From PALSA-894 sp963828625 (GTDB taxonomy: Bacteria > Pseudomonadota > Alphaproteobacteria > Rhizobiales > Xanthobacteraceae): 64,000 nucleotides of DNA. Positions 35,981 through 45,131 of this stretch are shown piece by piece. Every line of letters starts with the position of its first letter. The stretch's first letter is position 1. Location: the NCBI GenBank assembly GCA_963828625.1, contig CAWHEX010000005.1, forward strand, positions 248,001-312,000, read 5' to 3'. Under the pieces are notes generated by a model. The model saw nothing but the letters and a program-made list of their open reading frames with translations. It did no database searches and had not been told where the DNA came from. Made by a program: the position numbers and the translations under genes.

Positions 35981-36290
35981 GTGAACATCAGCGCTTCGCT
36001 TTTCTCGCACTGGTACTTCCACCTGCCGAATTTTGTTTTGGCGGCGCTGATGTACACGCTGCTCGGCCGTGCCGTGCTTGCGCTGTTCCTCGATCCGGAC
36101 TCGCCGAACTACATCTGGCGCTTCTTCTGCCGCGTTACCGATCCGTTCGTCGCAGCGGTCTGCGCTCGTCACGCCGAAGGCGGCCGCGCCCGTGATCGTG
36201 TGGCTGTTCGGCGTCGTGTGGCTGTTCTGGCTGCGCGTCGCCCTGCTCTATCTGTTTCTGGTCCTTGGTCTTCTCCCGCGCGCAGGCTGA
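35981..36290 (+). CDS. Small YggT-like membrane protein (apparent frameshift near 36161)
   Basis: Frame one from a GTG at 35981 gives NISASLFSHWYFHLPNFVLAA and DPDSPNYIWRFFCRVTDPFVAAV. A second frame continues with VTPKAAAPVIVWLFGVVWLF and ends at 36290. Dropping one base at about 36160-36163 joins them into a protein of about 100 residues with two to three helices and a conserved SPNYIWRFFCRVTDP turn, which recalls YggT proteins. The break may be a sequencing error. It stops three bases before the next gene. Confidence 0.55.
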
Positions 36291-36293
36291 ACC

Positions 36294-36620
36294 ATGGAAC
36301 GCAACCTCTATTACGTCGCGATCGCGTTCTTCGGCATGATCAACGGGCTGTTCAATCAGCTCGCGCTGTTGTTCGCGCTGATCCATGTGCAGATCCTGGC
36401 GCCGGCGCTGCTGTTCGGCAGTGTCGGGCTGACTCTGATGTTCTCCTCGCTGATGGTGTCCACGGCGACGATCATCATCGGCGGCATTCCGGCGGCGCTC
36501 TACGAGCGCTTCGCCGCCGTGAAGGACGACTCCAGCCCGGTCTCGTTGTGGATCTGGCTTGCCGGTACGGCGCTGCTGACGCTTCCGGCGATCGGAAACT
36601 TCTTCCAGATCGGTCTCTAG
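36294..36620 (+). CDS. Hypothetical 108-residue membrane protein
   Basis: Three hydrophobic helices are visible (YYVAIAFFGMINGLFNQLAL, the LMFSSLMVSTATIIIGGIPAAL region and LWIWLAGTALLTLPAIGNFF). No family is recognised. Its ATG comes three bases after the preceding stop, so both belong to one transcript. Part of a run of tiny membrane proteins downstream of the symporter. Confidence 0.6.
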   Translation: MERNLYYVAIAFFGMINGLFNQLALLFALIHVQILAPALLFGSVGLTLMFSSLMVSTATIIIGGIPAALYERFAAVKDDSSPVSLWIWLAGTALLTLPAIGNFFQIGL

Positions 36621-36684
36621 CGAACGCCCACGGGATTGTGACTACCGGCGGCTCCGCAATACGTTGCAGGATTACGTTGCCGGG

Positions 36685-37086
36685 ATGCCCGAATTTCGCT
36701 GCTCCAAGGAGCGCGCTTTGGAATACATGCGCCGGATCGCCTACGAGACCGTGCTGCGCGCATGCGGCTTCGGCTCGCTCGCCATTTTCTGCGTGATGAT
36801 CGGCATGTCCTTTCAGCCGCGCCTCGCCTTTCAGGCCGGCGGCACGCTGACCATGCTGATGGCCGGCATCCTGATCTACAAGGCGCGCGAGGCGCTCGCT
36901 AAGGACTACCGCAAGACCGAGATGTGGCTCTATATCGAGAAGGATTTCCGCCCGCCCGAGGCCTACGCGCAATGGGCGAGCTCGACGATCCTGCGCGACA
37001 CCTATCTCACCTTTGCGCTCTGGACCTGCGCGATCGCCATCGTGATGTGGGTGATCGCACTCGTCTTTTCGTTCTTCGGGGCCTGA
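36685..37086 (+). CDS. Hypothetical 133-residue membrane protein
   Basis: The protein starts MPEFRCSKERALEYMRRIAYE, then has two central helices (VLRACGFGSLAIFCVMIGMS, then AGGTLTMLMAGILIYKA), a soluble hairpin (KTEMWLYIEKDFRPPEAYAQW) and a final helix (IAIVMWVIALVFSFFGA). It has no recognised domain. The ATG at 36685 is preferred over an upstream TTG at 36664. It lies in the same small-membrane-protein run. Confidence 0.6.
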   Translation: MPEFRCSKERALEYMRRIAYETVLRACGFGSLAIFCVMIGMSFQPRLAFQAGGTLTMLMAGILIYKAREALAKDYRKTEMWLYIEKDFRPPEAYAQWASSTILRDTYLTFALWTCAIAIVMWVIALVFSFFGA

Positions 37087-37297
37087 TCAAGGCTGACCGG
37101 ATCCGGCCGCCCACCCAGGAGTGTTGCCGTAAGGACTCATTAACCCACCAAGCGCACACTTTTTCACCGTGGCTCCTGTTTAGGCAGGAATTTTGCCTCT
37201 CAGGACCCGGCGGCGAGGAAGTACGCCGGAGTCGTCCCCCTCGCTTCGCCGCAGAACGCGACGAATGGGCCTCTTTTGGCCCGCGATGGAGGCACCG

Positions 37298-37558
37298 ATG
37301 CTGAGCAACCTACTCCCGGGCGAACTCCCCCAACTCGTACTCGTGATGCAGAATTCGGCCGCCCTAGCGCGGCTCAAGCGGCTGCTGCTCGTCCTGCTGG
37401 CAGCCTGGATGAGCTACTTCCTGGTGGTGAGTTGGTTCGTCCACTCGCTCAACAAGATCGCGGTGTTCGGCATCCCGCTCGGCACCTGCCTCGCGGTGCA
37501 GGGCGCCGCCATCATGTTCGCCGTGACACTGTTCCGGTTCGCACGCAGCGCCGACTGA
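37298..37558 (+). CDS. Orphan DUF4212-like small subunit
   Basis: The 86-residue protein repeats the DUF4212 pattern of the gene at 33337: a helix ending VSWFVHSLNKIAVFGIP, then PLGTCLAVQGAAIMFAVTLF. It has no large SSS partner directly beside it, so it may serve the carrier at 33642 or be an independent paralogue. A GGAGGCACCG ribosome site precedes the ATG at 37298. Confidence 0.65.
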   Translation: MLSNLLPGELPQLVLVMQNSAALARLKRLLLVLLAAWMSYFLVVSWFVHSLNKIAVFGIPLGTCLAVQGAAIMFAVTLFRFARSAD

Positions 37559-37684
37559 CTGCGGCATATGCGCGGAGGGCTTGCGGGACGCCGCAAGTCC
37601 TCGTCATACTTTAGTCGTAGATCGACTCAATAAGACACTGAGAAGGAAAAGGAAGCGGTCTCCAGGAATGTCAGCGAGGACGTT

Positions 37685-38137
37685 ATGGACTCCTGCCGCA
37701 CGACCGCCTTCTGCCTCACCCTCTGGTACGCAATTCTGACTGCGCTCGTCGCGACCCTCGGCATCGCCCTCTACGACCTGGATTTGCCGATAGCGCTCCT
37801 GGCGGCGGCCAATGTGTCGCTTGTGTTCGCGCTTGTGCTGATGGCGCGGGCCGGGCGCCTCACCGATACCAACATCACGCGCGGCCAGTATTGGCGCACG
37901 CTGCCGCCGCGTGAGCGTCCACGCGGCGAAGGCGGCGTGCGCACTGCCCAGCGCGCCCTGCGCGAGACGTGGCTCGTGTTTGCGCGCGGCGCCGCCGTGG
38001 TGGCGATCGCGCTCGCAAGCCTCGCTTACGTCAGCAACACCGTAAGCCCGCACGCATGGACAGCCGCCCTGCGCGCGTCCGCCGCGCACGCGGCGACGAA
38101 CAGCGATTATCGCGCCGTTCGGCTCCCGACGAACTGA
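37685..38137 (+). CDS. Hypothetical membrane protein, 150 residues
   Basis: Two N-terminal helices (LTLWYAILTALVATLGIALY and PIALLAAANVSLVFALVLMA) are followed by a basic cytoplasmic segment with GQYWRTLPPRERP and a third helix (FARGAAVVAIALASLAYV). No family is recognised. Its last 31 bases overlap the end of the convergent YjbQ gene, so the true C-terminus is somewhat uncertain. Confidence 0.55.
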   Translation: MDSCRTTAFCLTLWYAILTALVATLGIALYDLDLPIALLAAANVSLVFALVLMARAGRLTDTNITRGQYWRTLPPRERPRGEGGVRTAQRALRETWLVFARGAAVVAIALASLAYVSNTVSPHAWTAALRASAAHAATNSDYRAVRLPTN

Positions 38138-38574
38138 AGCAGCACCTCGCGCCGGTGCGGCCGTGCGCGATGCTCGGCGAGATAGATGCCCTGCCACGTC
38201 CCGAGCGCGAGCTTGCCGCCGGTCACCGGCACGTGCAGCGAGACGCCGTTGAACATCGCCTTGATGTGCGCCGGCATGTCGTCGGGACCTTCGGTGTCGT
38301 GCACCCATCCGGCGTTCGCGGGCGCGACACGCTGGAGCGCGGTCACCAGATCCGTCTGCACGTCCGGATCGGCATTTTCCTGGATCACCAGCGATGCCGA
38401 TGTGTGGCGCAGGTAGGCGAGCAGCACGCCATCGTGTGCGCCTGCCTGACGCAGGAAATCCGAAACCTCGCGCGTGATCTCGGAAAAACCTTCGCCCGGC
38501 GTTTCGACGGTGAGCTTCGCCGAAGCGATCGTGTCGGGCGTAACGCTGCGCAAATCGTCCAGACGTGCCGGCAT
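38107..38574 (-). CDS. YjbQ family protein (UPF0047; secondary thiamine-phosphate synthase-like)
   Basis: The 155-residue protein carries the family signatures LRHTSASLVIQENADPDV and LGTWQGIYLAEHR. YjbQ/UPF0047 proteins show weak thiamine-phosphate synthase activity, but their true role is unclear. The ATG at 38574 lies five bases after the stop of the MFS gene, so it is the last gene of the 2-hydroxyacid dehydrogenase-MFS-YjbQ unit. It overlaps the convergent membrane-protein gene by 31 bases. Confidence 0.9.
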   Translation of the reverse strand: MPARLDDLRSVTPDTIASAKLTVETPGEGFSEITREVSDFLRQAGAHDGVLLAYLRHTSASLVIQENADPDVQTDLVTALQRVAPANAGWVHDTEGPDDMPAHIKAMFNGVSLHVPVTGGKLALGTWQGIYLAEHRARPHRREVLLQFVGSRTAR

Positions 38575-38579
38575 CTCGT

Positions 38580-39836
38580 CTATCCGTAGGCGACGGCGGG
38601 CCGCAGTCCGCCCGGCCGCGAGCGGCGCGCGACCAGCGTGCCGATCATCAGCAGGTTGATCGCATTGAAAGCAAGACCTGCCACGAACGCCGGCGCGTAG
38701 TAGCCAAAGTGATCGTACAACAGGCCGGCGAACCAGCCGCCCGACGCCATGCCGAAGCCGCTGCAAAACAACAGGACCGGAATGCGCCAGCTCGCGTCAC
38801 GCGCGGGAAACAGCTCGCGCGCGATCAGCGCATAGGCCGGAATGATGCCGGCAAAGCCGAGCCCGAACAGCGCCGAAACGGTGAACAGCCCGATCTCGTC
38901 CTGCGTAAGCGCGAACGCCACGACGGCGAGAAACTGCCATGCCGAGCCGATCAGCACGGTCATCAGCCCGCCGATCCGGTCCGAGATCCAGCCCCACATC
39001 TGGCGGCTGAAGAATGCGACGCCGAGCAGCACCGAGAGCATCGCGGCGCCGTGCGAGGCCGCGATCCCGAGATCGGTGCACAGCGCGACGAGATGGCCCT
39101 GCGGCATCGACATCGGCACGCAGCAGCAATAGGCCGCGACCATCAGGATGCCGAACACCAGATTGGGCGGCCAGCCGAGCACTGTGTGCTTCGGTGCGCC
39201 CTTCACTGCGACGACCGGAGGCGGCACCACTTCGGGCGGGCGCTTGAGGAACGCAATCGCCAGTGGAATGATGATGCAGACCTGAAACAGGCCGAACACC
39301 AGCATGGTCTGACGCCATCCGTAACCCTCGATCACCCGATCGAAGATCGGCGGCCAGGTGGCGCCCGCGATGTATTGCCCGCTCGAGATCAGCGCGAGCG
39401 CCGAGCCGCGCCGCTTGTCGAACCAGCGGCTGACATAGACGTAGAGCGGCGCGTTCAGTCCGGCATTGCCGATCAGGCCGATGAACAGGCCGTGGCCGAT
39501 GTAGAGCGCCCAGGTCTGCCCGAGCCACGGCGCGCCGTACGACGATATCGCCAAGCCGAGCGCGATCATCGTGGAGCCGAACACGGCGGTCCAGCGCACG
39601 CCGTAGCGATCCGCGAGCCAGCCCATCGCGATGCCGCCGACGCCCGCGCCGAACCAGGCGAGCGACGACGCGAACGCCGGAACCGAGCGCGCGCCGCCGG
39701 TTTCGGCCGCGATCGTCTTCAGCGCGACGACGGCGATCCACGGGCCGCCAAACGCGACCGCAAGGACCACGAGCGCAATGCTCGCGACCACCCACGAAGC
39801 TCTTGTCTCGATGCTGGCGCTGATCCCGGCAGACAC
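38580..39836 (-). CDS. MFS transporter (monocarboxylate-type)
   Basis: The 418-residue carrier has 12 hydrophobic helices in two bundles separated by a loop around 195-215. The MFS loop 2-3 motif is GWLADRYGVRWT, repeated in the second half as GWISDRIGG. Its overall pattern resembles oxalate/formate- and monocarboxylate-type MFS proteins. A GTG start at 39836 lies six bases after the 2-hydroxyacid dehydrogenase stop, so a hydroxy- or ketoacid is a likely substrate. Confidence 0.85.
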   Translation of the reverse strand: MSAGISASIETRASWVVASIALVVLAVAFGGPWIAVVALKTIAAETGGARSVPAFASSLAWFGAGVGGIAMGWLADRYGVRWTAVFGSTMIALGLAISSYGAPWLGQTWALYIGHGLFIGLIGNAGLNAPLYVYVSRWFDKRRGSALALISSGQYIAGATWPPIFDRVIEGYGWRQTMLVFGLFQVCIIIPLAIAFLKRPPEVVPPPVVAVKGAPKHTVLGWPPNLVFGILMVAAYCCCVPMSMPQGHLVALCTDLGIAASHGAAMLSVLLGVAFFSRQMWGWISDRIGGLMTVLIGSAWQFLAVVAFALTQDEIGLFTVSALFGLGFAGIIPAYALIARELFPARDASWRIPVLLFCSGFGMASGGWFAGLLYDHFGYYAPAFVAGLAFNAINLLMIGTLVARRSRPGGLRPAVAYG

Positions 39837-39842
39837 AGCGCG

Positions 39843-40916
39843 CTAACCGCCCCGAACGATGACGGGGCCTTGTGGCGTCATGCCGAATGTCTCCTTGAAC
39901 CGCGCCGCGTAACGCGGCCAGACCTCCGGGTTGAGCACGCGGCTGACGGGCTTGCCGTCGAGCGCGTCGAGCATCTGCTCGGCTGCGAAGCGGCCCATGT
40001 TGACGCGCGCCTCGTGCGTGACGCCCGCCGTGTGCGGCGTCACCATCACGTTGTCGAATTGCAGCAGCGGATGATCGAGCGGCGGCGGCTCCTTCTCCCA
40101 CACGTCGAGGCCGGCGCCCGCGATCTTCTTCGCGCGCAAAGCAGCTTCCAGCGCCTTCTCGTCGTGGATGTTGCCGCGCGCGGTCGTGATGAAATACGCG
40201 TTCGGCTTCATCAGGGCGTATTGCGCCTCGCCGATCAGGCCGCGGCTCTCGTCGGTCAGCGGGCAGTTGATCGAGACGAAGTCCGCCTCGCGCATCAGCG
40301 CGTCGAGGTCCACCTTCTCGACGCCGAGCGACTTCATCGCCTCGGCGGCGACATACGGGTCGTAGGCGAGCACGCGCATCGAGAACAGCCCGCGGCAAAG
40401 CTCCGCGACGCGCTTGCCGACATTGCCGAGCCCGACGATGCCGACCGTCTGCCCGACAAGGTCGTGCCCCATGTAAAGCGTGCGATTGAGATTGGCGTCG
40501 CGGCGCGTCGCGCGGTCGGCCTCGACGATGCGCTTGGTCAGGCTCAGCATCATGCCGAGCACGTGCTCGGCGACGGCTTCCTTGTTGCCGCCGGCCTGAT
40601 TGAGGCAGAGCACGCCGGCCTCGGTGCAGGCCTTCAGGTTCACGGTGTCGTAGCCCGCGCCGTTGGTTGAGACGATCAGCAGGCTCTGCGTGCGGCGCAG
40701 GAGGTCCGGGCCGGCGTGGTACTTCCTGGCGAGTTCGTCGCGCGCCGAGCCGCTCTGATAGGCGTGCGCGCCCGCCAGGATGGGGTTCGCGGCATCATCC
40801 GCGCTGTCGTTCTTGAGCAGGTCGAAACGCACGTCGGGGCGCTTCTTCAGCAATTCGATGAAGATCGGGTGGGCCGGCCCATTCACACTGAACACGCGTT
40901 TCGTACCGTCGGCCAT
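39843..40916 (-). CDS. D-isomer-specific 2-hydroxyacid dehydrogenase
   Basis: The 357-residue NAD-dependent enzyme interconverts 2-keto and 2-hydroxy acids. It has the nucleotide-binding GIVGLGNVGKRVAELC and the catalytic triad Arg (TTARGNIHD), Glu (LDVWEKEP) and His (VTPHTAGVT). The ATG at 40916 matches the family start. It leads an operon with the MFS carrier and is divergent from the TPP decarboxylase genes. Its substrate may be the 2-hydroxy form of the decarboxylase substrate; (S)-sulfolactate dehydrogenase SlcC belongs to this family. Confidence 0.88.
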   Translation of the reverse strand: MADGTKRVFSVNGPAHPIFIELLKKRPDVRFDLLKNDSADDAANPILAGAHAYQSGSARDELARKYHAGPDLLRRTQSLLIVSTNGAGYDTVNLKACTEAGVLCLNQAGGNKEAVAEHVLGMMLSLTKRIVEADRATRRDANLNRTLYMGHDLVGQTVGIVGLGNVGKRVAELCRGLFSMRVLAYDPYVAAEAMKSLGVEKVDLDALMREADFVSINCPLTDESRGLIGEAQYALMKPNAYFITTARGNIHDEKALEAALRAKKIAGAGLDVWEKEPPPLDHPLLQFDNVMVTPHTAGVTHEARVNMGRFAAEQMLDALDGKPVSRVLNPEVWPRYAARFKETFGMTPQGPVIVRGG

Positions 40917-41015
40917 GCGCCCAACCCCCTTGTTTTCCCTGCGACGTTTTTCTTTAAAGCGGTGTAGCTTGCCGGCCGCCGGAACACCACCGCGGTGGCC
41001 CGCAGGGGAGGAATG

Positions 41016-41543
41016 ATGGCAGCGCAGGAGAGGGCCTGGCACGAGATCGTCGTCGACACGTTGAAGGCGAACGCCGTGCCGCTGGTCGTTTACGTCCCCG
41101 ACAACGTGCTTAAGCCGCTGATCAAGGCGGTGCACGACGACAGCTATTTCACGGCCTTTGTGGCGACGCGCGAGGAGGAGGCCGTCGGCATCGTCGCCGG
41201 CGCCTGGATGGCCGGCAAGCGCGGCATCGTGCTGATGCAGACCTCCGGCTTTGCGACGCTCGCCAACGTCATCGCCTCGCTGCCCGTGGCGTTCCAGATC
41301 CCGGTGCTGATGATGATCTCGGAGCGCGGCGTGATGGGCGAGTTCAACCTCGGTCAGGCGATGGTGAACCGCACGATGCGGCCGGTGCTCGATTCACTCG
41401 CAATGGTGAACCACACGATCACGCGGCTCGACGAGCTCGAATTCATCCTCGACCGCTCGATCAAGCAGGCGGTGGCGACGCGCGCGCCTGCGGCGTTCAT
41501 CCTCTCGCCGCTGCTGACCGGCGGAAAGGTGTTCAAGGCATGA
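41016..41543 (+). CDS. TPP-dependent decarboxylase alpha subunit, sulfopyruvate/phosphonopyruvate decarboxylase-like (ComD-like)
   Basis: The 175-residue protein is the pyrimidine-binding half of a split TPP decarboxylase. TPP-activating glutamate lies in TREEEAVGIVAGAWMAG, followed by LMQTSGFATLANVIASL and the ISERG segment seen in sulfopyruvate decarboxylase subunits. GGGGAGG five bases ahead favours the ATG at 41016 over the one at 41013. It overlaps the beta-subunit gene by four bases. The exact 2-ketoacid is unknown. Confidence 0.8.
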   Translation: MAAQERAWHEIVVDTLKANAVPLVVYVPDNVLKPLIKAVHDDSYFTAFVATREEEAVGIVAGAWMAGKRGIVLMQTSGFATLANVIASLPVAFQIPVLMMISERGVMGEFNLGQAMVNRTMRPVLDSLAMVNHTITRLDELEFILDRSIKQAVATRAPAAFILSPLLTGGKVFKA

Positions 41544-42145
41544 ACGAGCAACCGCCCATCGGCCCCGGCAACGCGCAGGTGATGAACCGCTTCGCGGTCA
41601 CCAAGCAGCTCGTCGCGAAGCTGAAAGACGAAGCCGTCATCGGCGGCATCGGCAACACCAATTTCGATCTGTGGTCGGCCGGACACCGCCCGGAGAACTT
41701 CTACATGCTCGGCAGCATGGGGCTCGCCTGCCCGATTGCGCTCGGCGTCGCGCTGGCGCAGCCGAAACGCCGCTGCATCGCGCTCGAAGGCGACGGATCG
41801 CTGCTCATGCAGCTCGGCTGCCTCGCAACAATAGCGATGCTGAAGCCGAAGAACCTCGCCATCGTGGTGTTCGACAATCAGAGCTACCAGATCACCGGAT
41901 CGCAGCCGACCGCGACCGCGGCGGGCGCCGATCTCGTCACCATGGCGCGCGGCGCAGGCCTTGCGCAGAGCGGCTGGGCGGCGGACGAGGAAATGTTCGA
42001 CGCCATGATGGCGCGCGCGCTCACCGAAGACGGGCCATGGCTGATCGCGGTGCGCATCGACGACAAGCCCGGCGTCGGCGCGACCGAGCGCGATCCCGTG
42101 CTGATCACCGACCGCTTCATGCGCGGCATGGGCACCAAAGGATGA
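41540..42145 (+). CDS. TPP-dependent decarboxylase beta subunit (ComE-like)
   Basis: The 201-residue protein is the diphosphate-binding half of the split enzyme. It contains MLGSMGLACPIALGVALA and the TPP/Mg motif GDGSLLM with the distal Asn in VVFDNQSYQ about 30 residues on. With the alpha subunit it should decarboxylate a short 3-substituted pyruvate to an aldehyde. The four-base overlap indicates translational coupling. A dispersed repeat follows its stop. Confidence 0.82.
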   Translation: MNEQPPIGPGNAQVMNRFAVTKQLVAKLKDEAVIGGIGNTNFDLWSAGHRPENFYMLGSMGLACPIALGVALAQPKRRCIALEGDGSLLMQLGCLATIAMLKPKNLAIVVFDNQSYQITGSQPTATAAGADLVTMARGAGLAQSGWAADEEMFDAMMARALTEDGPWLIAVRIDDKPGVGATERDPVLITDRFMRGMGTKG

Positions 42146-42154
42146 AATTCTTCC

Positions 42155-42230
42155 GCTCGTCCCCGCGAGAGCGGGGACCCAGAGCAAAAGAAGAAAGAGC
42201 TGGATTCCCGATTGCGCGGGAATGAGCGGA
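42155..42230. repeat. Dispersed two-hairpin intergenic repeat (family B)
   Basis: Two hairpins lie close together: TCCCCGC/GCGGGGA with a GAGA-type loop (42160-42177) and ATTCCCG/CGGGAAT (42204-42223). The layout, with an ACCCAGAG link and GAATGAGCGG end, is that of a common dispersed repeat in Bradyrhizobium relatives. It lies between the decarboxylase and amidohydrolase genes. Confidence 0.65.
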
Positions 42231-42247
42231 GCGGGGAACGACAACCC

Positions 42248-43136
42248 ATGACCGACGCCCCCTGCCCTCCGCCGCGCGAGCCACGCCGGCCGATCGTTCC
42301 GACCGCCGCCGAACGCCTGCGACACCCATTGCCACGTCTTCGGGCCGGCAACGCGCTTTCCCTACGCGGCGGACCGCAGCTACACGCCGCCCGATGCGCC
42401 GCTCGCGAAATATCTTGCCCTCCTCGACACCCTCGGGATGGCGCGTGGCGCGCTGGTGCAGGGCTCGGCGCATGGACACGACAATGCGGCGATGCTCGAT
42501 GCGCTCGAGCGCGAACCCGAACGGCTACGCGGCGTCGCGGTGGCGGATGCCGACATACCCGCGGCCGAGCTACGCCGCTGGCACGCGCTCGGCGTGCGCG
42601 GGCTGCGCTTCAACCACTATTTCCGCGACGGCAAACTGCATTACCGCGGCGGCGTGCCTATCGATGCGGCGCGCAAGCTCGGCCCGGTGATGAAGGATCT
42701 CGGCTGGCACATGCAGCTCTGGATCGACGTAAAGGACCTCGCGGACACGATCCCGATCCTGCGGGACATCGGCCTTCCGGTGGTGATCGATCACATGGGC
42801 CGCACGGATGCGCGGCTCGGCACGTCGGCGCCCGGCTTCCAGACGCTGTTGCGCCTGCTCGGCGAAGGCGGCTGCTGGGTGAAGCTCTCGGGCACGCATC
42901 GCGTCAGCCGCGCGGCGCCGGACTATCCCGACGCGCGCGCCTTCCACGAGGCGCTGGTCGCCACGAACCCCGAGCAGCTCGTGTGGGGCTCGGACTGGCC
43001 GCATCCGCGCATGGAAGGCGAGATGCCGAACGCCGGCCACCTGCTCGATTTGTTCAACGAGTGGACGCTCGACGACGCGATCCGCCGCCGCATCCTCGCG
43101 GACAATCCGGCGCGGCTGTACGACTTTCCGCGCTGA
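42248..43136 (+). CDS. Amidohydrolase-family protein, 2-pyrone-4,6-dicarboxylate hydrolase-like (apparent frameshift near 42302)
   Basis: The ATG at 42248 opens MTDAPCPPPREPRRPIVP. The rest lies in another frame, entered at about 42298-42303: NACDTHCHVFGPATRFPYAA, YTPPDAPLAKYLALL, HYRGGVPIDAARKLG, and the terminal VWGSDWPHPRM. Removing one base gives a normal TIM-barrel hydrolase of about 295 residues with the metal-binding HxH and WGSDWPH motifs of PDC-hydrolase relatives. Without that change the frame has no start before 42438. Substrate probably a lactone or dicarboxylate. Confidence 0.75.
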
Positions 43137-43163
43137 CGCCTCCAGCTGCGCTCGGATCATGCG

Positions 43164-44506
43164 CTACGGCGGACAGATGTATCCCGCGCCGGTCGGGCTC
43201 TTGAAGCAGCCGACGGATTCAGGAAGCAGCAGTTTCGGCAGATACAGCACGACTTCCGGGAAGAATACCGTGAAGCCGATCGTGATGAAGAACACGATGT
43301 AGATCGGCAGCGACGCATACATCGCGCGCGTGAACGACACGCCGATGAATTTCGATGCGACGAGCAGCGATAGCCCATAGGGCGGCGTGATCAGCCCGAA
43401 AACAAGCGTGGTGATCAGCACGACGCCCATGTGCAGCGGCTTGATGCTGCCGAGCTCATTCAGCTTGATGACGATCGGCATGAAGATAATGATCGCCGGA
43501 ACGGCGTCCATGAAGTCGCCGATCACGATGAACAGCAGCACCAGCAGCAGCATGATGATGCGGCCGTCGTGGCCGGCGAACATCTCGATCCAGCCGGAGA
43601 CGATATCGGGGCCACGCAGATAGGCGAGCATCCAGCCAAACGCTGAGGCAGCCGCTACCAGCGCCAGCGGGATGGAATAGAGCAGGCCGGTATAGACGAA
43701 ATCGCGCGGCAGGCTCGGAATGTGGCCGCGGGCGAGCAGCGGCACCAGCACCAGCAGGATATAGACCGACGCCACCATGCCGGCCTCGGTCGGCGTGAAC
43801 CAGCCGGTGAGGATGCCGCCCATGATGATGACCGGGATCATCAACGGCAGCGCGGCACCGCGCGCCGCGTCGGCGAAATCGCAGAGCGAGGCGCGCGCTT
43901 TCTGGATGCCGACGGGCCCGAAGAAGTGCGAATAGATCATCAGGCCGATGCCGATCAGCACGCCCGGCACGATGCCGGCGAGAAACAGCCCGCCGATCGA
44001 AACGTTGCCGGTCGCGCCGTACACCACCGCCATGATGCTCGGCGGAATGAGATTGGCCATCGTCGACGCACAGGCGATCAGCGCCGCCGTGAAGGCGCGA
44101 TCGTAGCCTTCCCTGGTCATCTCCACCGCGACGGTGCGGCTGAGCACCGCGACATCGGCCGTCGAGGAGCCCGAAATACCGGCAAAGAACATGCTGAACA
44201 GCGTCACGACCTGCGCGAGCCCGCCGCGCAAGTGACCAACCATGGTCTGCGCCAGGCGGATCATGCGGTTGGTGACGTTGGCCGAGGTCATCAACTCGCC
44301 GACCAGCAGGAAGAACGGCACCGCCAGCAGGATTTCGCTGTCGATGCCGTGGAACATCTGCCCGACCATCGACTGCATGCTGATCGGCGTCAGCATGCAC
44401 GCGACAAGCACGCCCGGCCATCAGCGCGAAACGCGACCGGCACGCCCATGTATCCGAAGACCAGGAAGCAGCCGGTCATCAGCAGAATGATGGAGCCGTT
44501 ACCCAT
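43164..44506 (-). CDS. TRAP transporter large permease DctM (two apparent frameshifts near its start)
   Basis: The protein of about 446 residues would be the 12-helix catalytic membrane subunit of a tripartite carboxylate importer. The start MGNGSIILLMTGCFLVFGY is at 44506, one base overlapping the small-subunit stop. Dropping one base at 44424-44428 and one in the CCC at 44413-44415 gives GVPVAFALMAGVLVACMLTP and joins the long frame. Strong family segments are FFAGISGSSTADVAVLS and GILTGWFTPTEAGMVASVY. The two breaks lie within 20 bases, so error is likely. Confidence 0.85.
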
Positions 44507-45052
44507 CACTTGAACTCCACGAATTCTTCGGAGTCTTCAGGACCCTCAAAGCCGTGCGCCCATCCGTTCACCAATTGCTCGATGCAGAACAGCACCATCA
44601 GTGCGCCGGCGATCGGCACGCTCGCCGTGTAGGTCGCGAGCGGGATCAGCGAAGGCGCGCGGAAACTGCCCATGTCGTTCATCCCGTTCTGGATGCCAAA
44701 CACAAGCATCGCGAGCGCGACCACGAGAATGACCAGCCGGTTGGATATCTCCATGAAGCTGCGCTTGGGGCCGCTCATGCTGCTTGGTGATCTCAACCAG
44801 GTTGAGATGATCCATCCGGCGCGTCGCGACCGCCATGCCGATGAAGACGCCCCAGGCGAAGAAGCCGGTCGTGACAAGCTGAAGCCAGAGGAAGGCCGCG
44901 CCCAGTTCGCGCGTCACCACGTCGAGGAACACCGAAAACGTGAATCCTGCGATGGAAATCCCGCAGAGCACCATCAGGAAATTTTCAAGCGGATCGAGCG
45001 CCGTCCATTTCAAATGGCGGTGGCGATGAATGACGAACGTCTTGAAAGCCAC
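44506..45052 (-). CDS. TRAP transporter small permease DctQ (apparent frameshift near 44780)
   Basis: Four hydrophobic helices of a DctQ-type protein are split between two frames: LENFLMVLCGISIAGFTFSVF and FAWGVFIGMAVATRRMDHLN, then SGPKRSFMEISNRLVILVV and TYTASVPIAGALMVLFCIEQL. Removing one base at about 44779-44782 joins them to about 180 residues. It lies between the binding-protein and large-permease genes, as usual in TRAP operons. Confidence 0.82.
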
Positions 45053-45131
45053 GCCGAACCCCTCCCCGCGCCGTCAGTAACGATCGGGCGGCAGCGTCCC
45101 CACGCCACCGCCCGCCGGTAACTTACGCCAG

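Noticed and set aside
38565..40670. Long plus-strand frame (about 700 codons) opposite the MFS and dehydrogenase genes
   Set aside because: Composition is that of a shadow frame (Arg/Asp/His-rich), and it covers two well-recognised genes on the other strand.
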